A stretch of 64,000 bases of DNA from Cognatilysobacter tabacisoli (GCF_003586305.1 NZ_QXJI01000001.1:124001-188000); one strand, 5' to 3'. Shown: positions 10,820 through 21,360, numbered from the stretch's first letter. Notes: generated from the letters alone by a model not told the origin. Made by a program: numbers and translations.

Positions 10820-11679
10820 GAGTTTCTATCGTCGTCGCCGGCATCGTCGCCACGCTGCTCGCGCTGCTGGGCTCGGTGTTCGTCGTGGCCGAGGGCCACA
10901 CCGCCATCGTGCTGAACCTGGGCCGCGTGTCGCGCTCGGAAATCGGCCCGGGCCTGCACTTCAAATGGCCGCTGGTCGAAACCGCGCGCGTCTTCGACCG
11001 CCGCCTGCAGGTGCTGCCGGCCGAGCCGGAGCGCTACCTGACCTCGGAGCGCAAGGACGTCAGCGTCGACTTCTTCGCGATCGGCCAGATCGAGGACACG
11101 CGCGCGTTCTACCGCGCCACCGGCGGCAACGAGGAGACCGCGGTCGAGCGGCTGGCCCCGATCATCCGCGACGCGCTGCGCAACGAGATCAACTCGCGCA
11201 CGCTGCAGCAGGTGGTATCCGGCGACCGCACCCGGATCGTCGCCGCGCAGCTGGACGTGATCAACAAGGGCGCGTCGACGCTGGGCATCCAGATCGTCGA
11301 CCTGCGCCTGAAGCAGATCGACCTGCCGACCGACAGCAAGGTCATCGAGGACGTCTACAACCGCATGCGTGCGCAGCGGCAGCAGGTGGCGAGCAAGCTG
11401 CGCGCCGAGGGCGAGGAGGCGGCCAACCAGATCCGCGCCGAGGCCGACCGCGAGCGCTCGGTGGCGCTGGCCGAGGCCGAGCGCGACGCGCAGACCCTGC
11501 GCGGCGAGGGCGACGCCCAGGCCACCCGCCTGTACGCGCAGGCGGCCAACAAGGACCCGGGCTTCTACGCGTTCCAGCGCAGCCTCGAGGCCTACCGCAA
11601 GTCGTTCTCCAGCGGCGACAGCGTGATCGTGCTCGACCGCGACGACCCGTTCCTGCAGTACCTGCGCTCCGACCGGTAA
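10816..11679 (+). CDS. hflC: FtsH modulator HflC (SPFH family)
   Basis: Partner of HflK in the periplasmic cage around FtsH. The 287-residue protein has an N-terminal membrane helix (about 4-24), the SPFH start VVAEGHTAIVLNLGRV, and the coiled region QQVASKLRAEGEEAANQIRA. ATG 10816 overlaps the hflK stop in ATGA, and GAGGAG lies nine bases upstream inside hflK. A longer in-frame start at 10588 would lie wholly within hflK and is rejected. Confidence 0.97.
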   Translation: MRVSIVVAGIVATLLALLGSVFVVAEGHTAIVLNLGRVSRSEIGPGLHFKWPLVETARVFDRRLQVLPAEPERYLTSERKDVSVDFFAIGQIEDTRAFYRATGGNEETAVERLAPIIRDALRNEINSRTLQQVVSGDRTRIVAAQLDVINKGASTLGIQIVDLRLKQIDLPTDSKVIEDVYNRMRAQRQQVASKLRAEGEEAANQIRAEADRERSVALAEAERDAQTLRGEGDAQATRLYAQAANKDPGFYAFQRSLEAYRKSFSSGDSVIVLDRDDPFLQYLRSDR

Positions 11680-11682
11680 TCG

Positions 11683-11874
11683 ATGAGCACGGACCTGTTG
11701 GCCGCGCTGTGCCTGGTCGCGGTGATCGAGGGGCTGTTCCTGTTCGTCAGCCCGCGGGCCTGGAAGCGCATGGTCGAGCAGCTGTACCACCTGCCGGAGC
11801 GGCACATGCGCATCACCGGCGCGGTCATTGTGGCCGCCGGCCTGCTGTCGCTGTGGGCGGTGCGCGCCGGCTGA
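11683..11874 (+). CDS. DUF2065 (YjeT-like) small membrane protein
   Basis: A 63-residue protein with two hydrophobic helices (about 5-24 and 43-60) around PRAWKRMVEQLYHLPERHMR, which is the DUF2065 core. Its function is unknown. It starts three bases after the hflC stop, so it belongs to the hfl operon; the same gene sits between hflC and purA in other proteobacteria. Confidence 0.93.
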   Translation: MSTDLLAALCLVAVIEGLFLFVSPRAWKRMVEQLYHLPERHMRITGAVIVAAGLLSLWAVRAG

Positions 11875-13458
<1,584 letters not shown>

Positions 13459-13486
13459 GTCCGGCCGCACAGGCATGACCCGGAAA

Positions 13487-13510
13487 GCCCCGCCGCGTGC
13501 GGGGCTTTTC
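13487..13510 (+). terminator. Rho-independent terminator after purA
   Basis: Perfect seven-pair stem GCCCCGC/GCGGGGC with a five-base loop CGCGT, followed by TTTT. Confidence 0.9.
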
Positions 13511-13696
13511 GTTGGTGCGCACGGCCGCGTGGCGCCGGCGCGGCCGCGCGGGGACGCGACGGGGGCCTCGTTCGCGTTCACGCGGCGCTGCCGGTAGCCG
13601 CCGCACCCTCCCGCTCGAGCGCGGGGGTTGCACACGGGGCCCGCGCCGCCCCGCGGCCGTCGGGCCGCCATCAGGCAGCAGGCACGAGTGTTGGAG

Positions 13697-15235
13697 ATGT
13701 CGTCGCAGGAATCCGCAGGCGCCGGGGGCGTCCGCCCCGTCGCGCCGCTCGTCGACGCCGATTACCGGCGGATGGTCGACGCCGTGCGCGATTACGCGAT
13801 CTTCATGCTCGACCCGGACGGCTACATCCGCTCGTGGAACCCCGGGGCCGAGCTGCTGAAAGGCTACGCCGCGGAGGATGTGCTCGGTCGCCACTTCAGC
13901 CTGTTCTACCCGCCGGAGCAGCGCGAAAGCGGGTGGCCGGACCGCGAACTCGAGCTGGCCCTGCGCGACGGACGGATGGAGGACGAGGGCTGGCGCTTGC
14001 GCAAGGACGGCACGCGCTTCTGGGCGAGCGTTGTAATTACCGCGCTGCGCGACGCCGACGGGACCCATCGCGGCTACGCCAAGGTCACCCGCGACCTCAC
14101 CGAGCGGCGCCTGCAGGAGGAGCTGCTGCGCCAGAGCGACGAGCGTTTCCGCCTGCTGGTCGAGGGCGTGCGCGACTACGCGATCTTCATGCTCGAGTCG
14201 GACGGCCGCGTGGCCAGCTGGAACCTCGGGGCGGAGCTGACCAAGGGCTACACCGCCGACGAGATCATCGGCCGTCACTTCTCGGTGTTCTACCCGCCCG
14301 AGCTGATCGAGCAGGGCTGGCCGCGCCACGAACTCGAGATGGCGCTTGCCCACGGCCGCTTCGAGGACGAGGGGTGGCGGCTGCGCAAGGACGGCACGCG
14401 CTTCTGGGCGAGCGTGGTGATCACCGCGCTGTTCGACGAGCACGGCGCCCACCGCGGGTACGCGAAGGTCACCCGCGACCTGACCGAGCGCAAGCGCGTG
14501 TCGATGCTCGAGGACGAAAGCCGCCACCTGACCCAGTTCCTCGCCGTCCTCGGCCACGAGCTGCGCAACCCGCTGGCGCCGATCTCCAATGCCGTGTCGC
14601 TGCTGCAGCACGGTGCGCCGACGCCCGAGCGACTGACTTTCGTCACCGACGTGCTGGCGCGGCAGGTGCCGCACCTGCGCCGTCTCGTCGAAGACCTGCT
14701 GGATGTCGGCCGGATCGTCAGCGGCAAGATCCACCTCGACCGCCAGGTGGTGCGGCTGCAGTCCGTCGTCGACGACGCGGTCGAGGCGGCCGCGCCGCTG
14801 ATGCAGGCGCGCGGGCACGCGTTCGAGGTCGATGCCTGCGCCGAGGCGCTGTGGGTGATCGGCGACCCGATGCGCCTCGTGCAGGTGCTCGGCAACCTGC
14901 TGCACAACGCCGCGAAGTTCACGCCCGAAGGCGGCTCGGTCCGGCTGGCGCTGCGGGCGGACGGGCCGCACGCGGAGCTGGCGGTCAGCGACAACGGGCC
15001 GGGCATCCCCGAGCGCGACCTGTCGTACGTGTTCAAGCTGTTCGCGCAGGGCGAGCGCGACGCATCGCTGCGGGAGCACGACGGCCTGGGGATCGGTCTC
15101 AGCCTCGCCCATCAGCTGGTCGCGCAGCACGGCGGCGAGATCAGCGTCTTCAGCCGCGGCGAGCCCGGTCGCGGCGCGGAGTTCCGGATCCGCCTGCCGC
15201 GCATCGACGACGCGTCCGATGCGGGGTGGCGCTAG
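13697..15235 (+). CDS. Tandem-PAS sensor histidine kinase
   Basis: Soluble-looking kinase of about 512 residues with no membrane helices. Two PAS domains (about 25-140 and 153-268) are close copies of each other, sharing VRDYAIFML, GRHFS-FYPPE, EDEGWRLRKDGTRFWASVV and HRGYAKVTRDLTER. HisKA follows with H287 in GHELRNPL, then HATPase with NLLHNAAKF, DNGPGIPE and GLGIGLSLAHQL. No response regulator lies next to it. The start is uncertain: ATG 13697 is used, but GTG 13688, TTG 13691 and an upstream start at 13628 are in frame. PAS ligands cannot be predicted from sequence alone. Confidence 0.88.
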   Translation: MSSQESAGAGGVRPVAPLVDADYRRMVDAVRDYAIFMLDPDGYIRSWNPGAELLKGYAAEDVLGRHFSLFYPPEQRESGWPDRELELALRDGRMEDEGWRLRKDGTRFWASVVITALRDADGTHRGYAKVTRDLTERRLQEELLRQSDERFRLLVEGVRDYAIFMLESDGRVASWNLGAELTKGYTADEIIGRHFSVFYPPELIEQGWPRHELEMALAHGRFEDEGWRLRKDGTRFWASVVITALFDEHGAHRGYAKVTRDLTERKRVSMLEDESRHLTQFLAVLGHELRNPLAPISNAVSLLQHGAPTPERLTFVTDVLARQVPHLRRLVEDLLDVGRIVSGKIHLDRQVVRLQSVVDDAVEAAAPLMQARGHAFEVDACAEALWVIGDPMRLVQVLGNLLHNAAKFTPEGGSVRLALRADGPHAELAVSDNGPGIPERDLSYVFKLFAQGERDASLREHDGLGIGLSLAHQLVAQHGGEISVFSRGEPGRGAEFRIRLPRIDDASDAGWR

Positions 15236-15263
15236 GCGGGCGGGTTCCGAAGGGCCGGTTGGG

Positions 15264-15422
15264 TCAGGCCTCGAACCGGTCGTCGGCGCGCTGTGACTCA
15301 GGGCCGGGCAGCGGCCGCCGCGCCATGATCGCCACCAGCAGCCCGAACAGCACCAGCCCCAGCAGCGGCAGCACGACCGCGACGAACACCACCAGCAGCT
15401 GCCACACACTCAGTCCGAACAT
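15264..15422 (-). CDS. Small single-pass membrane protein (52 residues), unknown function
   Basis: Frame read from ATG at 15422 down to TGA at 15264: starts MFGLSVWQLLVVFVAVVLP, contains one long hydrophobic helix (about 5-33) and ends in a polar tail ARRPLPGPESQRADDRFEA. GGAGA lies a few bases upstream of the ATG, a good ribosome site. It resembles the small hydrophobic proteins often annotated as hypothetical in Lysobacter; no function can be assigned. It shares strand with the hemerythrin gene 68 bp upstream and could be co-transcribed. Confidence 0.6.
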   Translation of the reverse strand: MFGLSVWQLLVVFVAVVLPLLGLVLFGLLVAIMARRPLPGPESQRADDRFEA

Positions 15423-15489
15423 GGGGTCTCCGCGTCGTGGTCGTGGACGCAGCGGGCCGCCGATGCGGCGCCCACCGCGTGGGCTCGGG

Positions 15490-15948
15490 TCACTGCGCCG
15501 ACAGCTTCTTGTGCATGCGCTGGTAGTCGCGCCGGTACTGGCCGGCCAGGCGCGTCTTCTCCGCCGCGCTGAGCACCTTGCCGGACACCTGGAAGAACTT
15601 CTTCTCCTCCTCGCGCAGGTGGTGGTGCACCTCGTGCGACAGCTCGCGCGCCTTCTCGATCCACGCGGTGCCGGCCGGGTCGAGCGCCTGCAGCTCCGCG
15701 ACCAGCTCGTCGATTTCGTGGTGCTCGTGCAGCGCGTGACGCGTCGACATCAGGCCGGCGTCGTCCATCAGCATCGGCGCGTAGAGGTAGCGCTCCTCGG
15801 CCGCCTCGTGCGCGGCCAGCTCGACGCGGACCTCGGTGAACAGCGCGATGCGCGCCTGGGTGCCGGCGCGGCTGCGCAGCAGGCGGCGCAGCAGTGCGCG
15901 CTGGCGCTCGTGGCTTTCGCGCAGGGCGTCGTAGATGGAGTCGGGCAT
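15490..15948 (-). CDS. Hemerythrin HHE-domain protein
   Basis: A 152-residue all-helical protein of the hemerythrin cation-binding family. Candidate di-iron ligands are visible: His in ESHERQ (about 12), AAHEAAEER (His and Glu), HEHHEIDEL (about 75-83) and SHEVHHHLREEEKKFF. Such proteins bind O2 or NO, or store iron, under oxidative or nitrosative stress. No membrane segment or signal peptide. It lies in a group of small genes linked to metals and stress. Confidence 0.85.
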   Translation of the reverse strand: MPDSIYDALRESHERQRALLRRLLRSRAGTQARIALFTEVRVELAAHEAAEERYLYAPMLMDDAGLMSTRHALHEHHEIDELVAELQALDPAGTAWIEKARELSHEVHHHLREEEKKFFQVSGKVLSAAEKTRLAGQYRRDYQRMHKKLSAQ

Positions 15949-16135
15949 CGCGGGATCCTCAGGGCAACGCCGGGCAGGCTAGCGGCCCGGCCGTCAACGC
16001 GGCGTCCGCCGGCTTGACCTTGCCCCGGTGGGAAGGTCGAACGTGCACGCGACCCGGCGGGAGGCCGCCTCCGGGCCGCCGAACCGGGAGGTGCCCGGCG
16101 CGGCCGGATTCTTCCCGGCACGAGGAACGGCGACG

Positions 16136-16390
16136 ATGATGCTGCACGTCAACGACATCCGCTGCGGCGACTGCGTCCGCGCCATCACCGATGCGGTGCT
16201 GCGCGTGGACCTGGGCGCCCGGATAAATGTCTGCGCCGCCGGGCGAAGAGTCCGGATCGAAGGTCGCGTCAGCGTCGAGCAGGCGAGGCGCGTGATCGAG
16301 CAGCGCGGCTTCGCCGTCGCGCGGGTCATCGACGCGCGGGCCACCGACACGGCCGTGCGGCTGCGCGACGACCGCTCGTTCGCCTACTGA
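16136..16390 (+). CDS. Heavy-metal-associated (HMA)-type small protein
   Basis: An 84-residue protein with the ferredoxin-like HMA pattern. The motif is RCGDC, a variant of the metal-binding CxxC, followed by VRAITDAV as expected for the first helix; the second half reads EGRVSVEQARRVIEQRGF. Such proteins bind Cu(I) or similar soft metals, or hand them to exporters. ATG 16136 (or 16139) follows GAGGA. Its 3' end overlaps the convergent MgtC gene by seven bases. Binding through CGDC is inferred. Confidence 0.75.
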   Translation: MMLHVNDIRCGDCVRAITDAVLRVDLGARINVCAAGRRVRIEGRVSVEQARRVIEQRGFAVARVIDARATDTAVRLRDDRSFAY

Positions 16391-16875
16391 TCGGAATCGC
16401 GGGAGCGCGCGCCTGCGCGTCCGGCGGCCTGGCGCCGCCGGTCGAGCAGGCCGAGCAGGGTCAGCACCACCAGCGTCAAGGCGGTCACCGACGTCGCCAG
16501 CACGTGGAACTGGAAGCCGACCGCAACGCCGACCACCGCCACCATCAGCAGCGATGCGGCCGTGGTGATGCCTGCAACCGCCTGGCCACCGCGGGTGGCG
16601 AAGATCGTGCCGGCGCCGATGAACGCGACGCCCGCCACGACCGCCTCGACCAGGCGCAGCACGTCGATCTGGAGGGTGGCGTTGTCGCGGAAGTCGCTCT
16701 CCAGCATCGCCAGCCGACCGACGCCGACCAGCAGCGCGGCTGCGCCGCCCACCAGCATGTGGGTACGGAAGCCGGCCGGCCGATCCTTCATCTCGCGCTC
16801 GAAACCGACGAAGCCGCCGAGCAGCATCGCGAACGCCACGTCGAGCACGACGCGCAGTTGGGGCTCCCAGTCCAT
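16384..16875 (-). CDS. MgtC/SapB family membrane protein
   Basis: A 163-residue inner-membrane protein with four or five helices and the MgtC signature LLGGFVGFEREMKDRPAGFRTH followed by GGAAALLVG and VAFIGAGTIFATRG. MgtC of pathogens inhibits the F-ATPase and helps survival at low Mg2+; the function of environmental SapB homologues is unclear. ATG 16875 (MDWEPQLRVVLDV) is chosen because an upstream frame to 16986 is basic and unlike the family. The C-terminus ends in a basic tail. Confidence 0.88.
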   Translation of the reverse strand: MDWEPQLRVVLDVAFAMLLGGFVGFEREMKDRPAGFRTHMLVGGAAALLVGVGRLAMLESDFRDNATLQIDVLRLVEAVVAGVAFIGAGTIFATRGGQAVAGITTAASLLMVAVVGVAVGFQFHVLATSVTALTLVVLTLLGLLDRRRQAAGRAGARSRDSDQ

Positions 16876-17113
16876 CCAGGCACGATGCCGCGGCGACCGT
16901 AACGGCCGCGTGGTCGCAGTCGTTCGCGTCCGCGGCCGCCCGGTGTGACCGGGCGGACTGGCGCAGCGTGGGGGCTGGATTCCCAACGCTTCGAATGCGC
17001 CGGCGGGCCGCGCTCACGCGCCCGCCGTGGCGGCGGCGCTACGGTCAGCACCGCGCCCGCGCGATCGCGCCGCGGCAACGTCCTGACGCCCATGCCTGCC
17101 ATTGGAGGCCTAC

Positions 17114-17470
17114 ATGCTGGTCCTGCTGACCAAGGTGCTGGTGACCGCGGTGATCGTCGTGGCGATCAGCGAGCTCGGCAAGCGCAGCTCGCTGGCCGGC
17201 GCGCTGCTGGCGTCGCTGCCGCTGACGTCGCTGCTGGCGCTGGTGTGGCTGTACCGCGACACCGGCGATGCGCAGCAGGCCGCGCAGCTGGCGCGCGGGA
17301 TCTTCTGGCTGGTGCTGCCGTCGCTGGCGTTCTTCGCGGTGTTCCCGGCCGCGGTGAAGGCCGGCGTGGCGTTCTGGCCGGCGATGGGCGCCGGGATCGC
17401 GGCGACGCTTGCCGCCTACGGCGCGCTGCTCGGCGTCGACCGGGTGCTGCAGCTGCGGCTGTTCGGCTAG
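17114..17470 (+). CDS. DUF3147 family membrane protein
   Basis: A 118-residue protein with four hydrophobic helices and [29 protein letters not shown] broken over two helices, typical of DUF3147; function unknown. ATG 17114 is preferred over TTG 17102 because GGAGG sits six bases before it. The stop TAG is shared, in the palindrome CTAG (17467-17470), with the stop of the convergent acetyltransferase gene. A TACGGT -10-like hexamer lies at 17040-17045. Confidence 0.85.
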   Translation: MLVLLTKVLVTAVIVVAISELGKRSSLAGALLASLPLTSLLALVWLYRDTGDAQQAAQLARGIFWLVLPSLAFFAVFPAAVKAGVAFWPAMGAGIAATLAAYGALLGVDRVLQLRLFG

Positions 17471-17955
17471 CCCGGCGTCGCGCCGCCGGATGTGGCGTCG
17501 GCGTCGGCATCGAGGTCGAAGTGCAGCACGTCCTCGCGCGTGCCGAGCTTGGTGTACAGCGCGATCGCCGGGTCGTCGCCGTGGTCGGCCTGGACGAACA
17601 CCACGTACGCCCCGCGGGCGCGCGCTTCACGCTGCAGCGCCTCGATCAGCGCGGTGGCGATGCCGCGCCGACGGTGCGTCTCGGCCACTGCCAGGTCGTA
17701 GAGGTACACCTCGCTGCGCTCGCGTTCGAACTTCGGCAGCACGTAGGCCGCGAGGCCGCCGACCACCGCGGCGCCGTCGAGCGCAGCGACGGCAATGAAG
17801 GTGGGGCTGCCCAGCAGCCGCGCGAGGTAGGCGTCGCGCGGCTGTGCGTCGGTGTACGTGGGCAGATCGTCGAACGCCGCGCCGAACATCGCGAGCACGC
17901 CGCGCATCGTGTCGACGTCGTCGGGCCCGAGCAGGCGGAGGTCGGAGCGCTCCAT
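17467..17955 (-). CDS. AAC(3)-I family aminoglycoside 3-N-acetyltransferase homologue (GNAT)
   Basis: A 162-residue GNAT acetyltransferase. Nearly every block of the AAC(3)-I gentamicin/fortimicin resistance enzymes is present: LGPDDV near the start, [40 protein letters not shown], the acetyl-CoA loop [14 protein letters not shown] (RRRGIA), [20 protein letters not shown] and [14 protein letters not shown]. In the family these residues form the CoA site and the 3-amino acceptor site. The gene sits among ordinary chromosomal genes with no integron or transposon, so it looks resident. ATG 17955 gives the family length. Whether it gives resistance cannot be told from sequence. Confidence 0.85.
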   Translation of the reverse strand: MERSDLRLLGPDDVDTMRGVLAMFGAAFDDLPTYTDAQPRDAYLARLLGSPTFIAVAALDGAAVVGGLAAYVLPKFERERSEVYLYDLAVAETHRRRGIATALIEALQREARARGAYVVFVQADHGDDPAIALYTKLGTREDVLHFDLDADADATSGGATPG

Positions 17956-17989
17956 GGTGGCGTGCCGGTCGTCGCGCGGCGCGTGGCCG

Positions 17990-18607
17990 CTATTCGGCGG
18001 CGGCCTCGCCATGCACCGCGAACGTCGTCGTACCGCCGTCACGGCCGACCAGCTCGGTCTCGTAGCGCTGCACGCGGCCGTCCGGCACTTCCATGCCGGG
18101 CGAACCGAGCGGCATGCCCGGCACCGTCAGGCCCTTGGCGTCGGGCTTCTCGGCGAGCAGGCGCTTGATGTCCTCGGCCGGCACGTGGCCCTCGACGAAG
18201 TACCCGCCGACCTCGGCCGTGTGGCACGAGCCCTTGCCGTACGGCACCCCGACGCGCTCCTTGACCGCGCCGACCTCGTCGGACTCGATCACTTCGACGG
18301 TGAAGCCGGCCTGCTGCATGTGCTCGACCCACAGGCCGCAGCAGCCGCAGGTCGGGCTCTTGTGGACGGTCACCAGCGGCAGCGCGGCAACCGGCGAGGC
18401 CGCGGCGGGGTTGGCGGTGGCGGTCGCCGCGGTTGCGGTCGCCGGTGCTGGCGACGACGCAGCCGGCGCGGCCGCTGCCGTGCCCTGCGATGCGGCCGCA
18501 CCCTGCGCGCTGGCCGGCGTCGAGGCGCCCTGGCACGCGGCCAGCACGAACAGCGCGCCGAGCGCGGCGGGGGTCAGCAGGCGGGGCGAACGGGGGGCGG
18601 TGGGCAT
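17990..18607 (-). CDS. DUF411 metal-binding lipoprotein
   Basis: A 205-residue exported protein. A signal peptide ends in the lipobox LAAC ([14 protein letters not shown]), then an Ala/Thr/Ser/Pro-rich linker of about 60 residues, then the DUF411 domain: [40 protein letters not shown], and [10 protein letters not shown]. Members are linked to copper handling and often lie near copper-resistance genes; the CGCC motif and the later Cys and His are likely ligands. ATG 18607 follows GGAG. It is 34 bp upstream of the AAC(3)-I-like gene on the same strand. Confidence 0.87.
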   Translation of the reverse strand: MPTAPRSPRLLTPAALGALFVLAACQGASTPASAQGAAASQGTAAAAPAASSPAPATATAATATANPAAASPVAALPLVTVHKSPTCGCCGLWVEHMQQAGFTVEVIESDEVGAVKERVGVPYGKGSCHTAEVGGYFVEGHVPAEDIKRLLAEKPDAKGLTVPGMPLGSPGMEVPDGRVQRYETELVGRDGGTTTFAVHGEAAAE

Positions 18608-18738
18608 GGTCGGCTCCAGGCGGGCGCCAGCGCGGCGCGGGGAAGGGCAGGCCGCCAGTGTGCCTGAGCGTCTCTGGGTCGGAGTGCGGTTCAGCAAAAG
18701 GCGTATGCTCGGCCTAGAGCGGTCGGGGGCGGCGCGAC

Positions 18739-21360
18739 ATGGCAGCTGCGGTGGAGCGTGTGGTCCCTATTTCGGCCGAGCTAGCGCGGATCTTGCTACT
18801 GGCTTCGCTCTGGTTCGTCGCGAGCTACTTGAGCCTGCTGCTGCCCACCGAAACGGCAGACTATGCGCCGATTCGGGTCGGCGGGGCGCTCGCCCTGGGG
18901 TTGCTGCTGCGGTGGCGTCCAACGCAGGTCTGGCCCTACCTCGTGGCGGGCCTCATCGCCCTGGTGATCTCCAATGTGCTCGGCGGTCGCATCGATGGGC
19001 TCGTCTGGCCCGTGTCGGCGGCGCGCGTCGCTGAAATCGGGCTGGCCTACTACTTGCTGAGGCGCTGGGACATCGACCCGGTTGGACTGGGCACGGCGAA
19101 GAATCTGGGACAGCTGCTGATGATCGCCGCCGTCGTGGCCCCGCTGCCTTCGGCGGCGTTTGCCGGATGGGTGGCCGCAGAGCAAGTCGGTAGCCCGTAC
19201 TGGAGCGCGGTCTTCACTTGGCTGGTAGGGAACGCGTTCGGCATGGTCGTCGGTCTGCCTGCCGTCCTGGCTTACCGGCCGGGGCGGTTCACGCAGCTCT
19301 GGGCGGCGGGCCAAGGCGCAGCGAATGCGGCAATCGTGGTGCTGTCTCTGGCAACGACTGCGCTGGCGTGGCTAATGTTGGCCAGGCCGTTCGTCGTACT
19401 TGCCGTGCCGCTATTGCTCGCTGCGTTCCGGTTCGGCCGTTTCGGTACCGCGCTCCTGTGCGCGGCAAACATGGCGCTTGTCATCGCCCTGGCGCTGGGC
19501 GGCCTGCACGCAGACGTTCCCGGCTTGGAACCCGGCCAGCTGGGATCGAGCGAACTTGCGCTCTACTGCGCGCTGAGCATCCTCGGACCGGTGGTGGTCT
19601 CCATCGTGCTCGCCGAGCGCGACCTCACGCGCGAAGCGCTGTTCCAGGAGAAGGAGCTCGCACAGGTCACGCTCGAATCGATCGGCGATGCAGTTGTCGC
19701 CGTCGATGCGGAAGAGAAGATCGTTTACATGAACCGCGTGGCCTGCGACATGACCGGCTGGCCGCTCGAGCACGCAATCGGCCGCAACATGCACGAGGTT
19801 GTCTGCATCCACGATGCCGAAACGGGCGATCCGGCGCCTGCGCCACTGGATCGAGCCATGCGCGACGACAAGGTGCTTGGACTTGCCCTGAATAGTCTGC
19901 TCGTGCGCCGCGATGGATATACGTCCGCGATCGAGGACTCTGCCGCTCCGATTCACGACCGCGCCGGTCGTGTCATTGGAGGGGTGATGGTGTTCCACGA
20001 CGTGAGCGAGTCGCGCGCGATGGCGCTGAAGATGTCGCATCTGGCGCAGCACGACTACCTCACCGACCTGCCCAACCGCATCCTGCTGCAGGACCGCCTG
20101 ACCCAGGCGATGCTGCACTCTCAGCGCGCAGGCACGGCGCTAGCCACGCTCTTCATTGACCTGGACCATTTCAAGCGAATCAACGATTCGCTCGGTCACC
20201 ACGTTGGTGACCGACTTCTTCAGCAGGTCGCCGCACGACTTCGGCAGGTTGTGCGCGGCGACGACACGGTCAGCCGGCAAGGCGGCGACGAGTTTGTAAT
20301 TCTTCTGGACCGCCTGAAGCAACAAGGCGATGCGGCGCGGGTCGCGGAGAAGGTCATCGCCGCTCTCGACCAGGTGTTTGAGGTCGAGGAGCACCACTTG
20401 TACGTCTCGTGCAGCATTGGAATCGCAATCTATCCGCACGACGGTATGGACCCGCCGAGCCTGATGCGCAGCGCCGACGCGGCCATGTACCACGCGAAGA
20501 AGTCAGGTCGGCGTCGCTTCGCGTTCTTCGCACCGGAAATGAACGAGCAGGTCACGCGCCGGCTGATGCTGGAAACTGCCCTGCGCAGAGCCGTCGTCGA
20601 AGGGGAGCTGCAGCTTTACTACCAGCCAAAGGTGGCCCGCGACGCTTCGACGATTTGCGGCCTCGAGGCCCTCGTGCGCTGGCACAGGCCGGACGGTGCG
20701 TTGGTGTCGCCGGAGGAGTTTATTTCTGTAGCGGAAGAAGCCGGGCTGATCGGCGAGATAGATGCATGGGTGATGGAGGAGGCAACTCGCCAAGTCGCTG
20801 CGTGGCGCCTTGCGGGTATTCCGGTGGTGCCCGTAGCGGTGAACGTGTCCGTCCTGCGGCTCGTCGGCGAGGACTTCCTCGGCGCCGTTGACCGCGCTTT
20901 GGCAGCCAGCGGGGTCGAGGGTTCAATGCTGCAGGTCGAGGTGACCGAGTCGCAGGTGCTGGCGAACGACGAGGGCACCCGGGCCATCTTCACCGGGCTG
21001 CGTGCCCGCGGCATCCAGATCGCCATCGACGATTTCGGCAATGGGCGCGCGAGCCTGAGCTATCTGTGCGGCTTGCCCTTCGATGTGCTCAAGATCGATC
21101 GAAGCTTCGTCGCCGCGCTACCGACCGACCCGCGCCAGGCGCTCGTAGTGGACGCCATTCTCGGGATTGCCAAGGCGCTGCGTTTCAAGGTGGTCGCTGA
21201 AGGCGTGGAGACGGCCGGACAAGTCGACATTCTGCTGAGGCGTGGCTGCGACGAACTGCAGGGCTTCCTCTTCAGCAAGCCGGTCCCTGCAGCGCAGATG
21301 GCTGAACTGCTGCGTCACGGGCGCTTCGACGGAGCCCGCTCCGCGGCGGGATCGCCCTAG
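18739..21360 (+). CDS. MASE1-PAS-GGDEF-EAL cyclic-di-GMP signalling protein
   Basis: An 873-residue inner-membrane protein. Residues 1 to about 290 form a MASE1-like sensor with eight or so helices; a PAS domain follows (about 310-425), then GGDEF (G515-F519 in RQGGDEF) with an RxxD inhibition site RGDD five residues upstream, then EAL (E643-L645 in GLEALVRW). The EAL catalytic set looks complete: EVTES, DDFGNG, DVLKIDRSF, AEGVET and the final LQGFLFSKP. Both diguanylate cyclase and phosphodiesterase activity are thus possible. Codon use is visibly less GC-rich at third positions than in neighbouring genes, a hint of transfer. Confidence 0.93.
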   Translation: MAAAVERVVPISAELARILLLASLWFVASYLSLLLPTETADYAPIRVGGALALGLLLRWRPTQVWPYLVAGLIALVISNVLGGRIDGLVWPVSAARVAEIGLAYYLLRRWDIDPVGLGTAKNLGQLLMIAAVVAPLPSAAFAGWVAAEQVGSPYWSAVFTWLVGNAFGMVVGLPAVLAYRPGRFTQLWAAGQGAANAAIVVLSLATTALAWLMLARPFVVLAVPLLLAAFRFGRFGTALLCAANMALVIALALGGLHADVPGLEPGQLGSSELALYCALSILGPVVVSIVLAERDLTREALFQEKELAQVTLESIGDAVVAVDAEEKIVYMNRVACDMTGWPLEHAIGRNMHEVVCIHDAETGDPAPAPLDRAMRDDKVLGLALNSLLVRRDGYTSAIEDSAAPIHDRAGRVIGGVMVFHDVSESRAMALKMSHLAQHDYLTDLPNRILLQDRLTQAMLHSQRAGTALATLFIDLDHFKRINDSLGHHVGDRLLQQVAARLRQVVRGDDTVSRQGGDEFVILLDRLKQQGDAARVAEKVIAALDQVFEVEEHHLYVSCSIGIAIYPHDGMDPPSLMRSADAAMYHAKKSGRRRFAFFAPEMNEQVTRRLMLETALRRAVVEGELQLYYQPKVARDASTICGLEALVRWHRPDGALVSPEEFISVAEEAGLIGEIDAWVMEEATRQVAAWRLAGIPVVPVAVNVSVLRLVGEDFLGAVDRALAASGVEGSMLQVEVTESQVLANDEGTRAIFTGLRARGIQIAIDDFGNGRASLSYLCGLPFDVLKIDRSFVAALPTDPRQALVVDAILGIAKALRFKVVAEGVETAGQVDILLRRGCDELQGFLFSKPVPAAQMAELLRHGRFDGARSAAGSP

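Noticed and set aside
17467-17955. Mobile resistance cassette
   Set aside because: No attC site, integrase, insertion sequence or composition change surrounds the AAC(3)-I-like gene.
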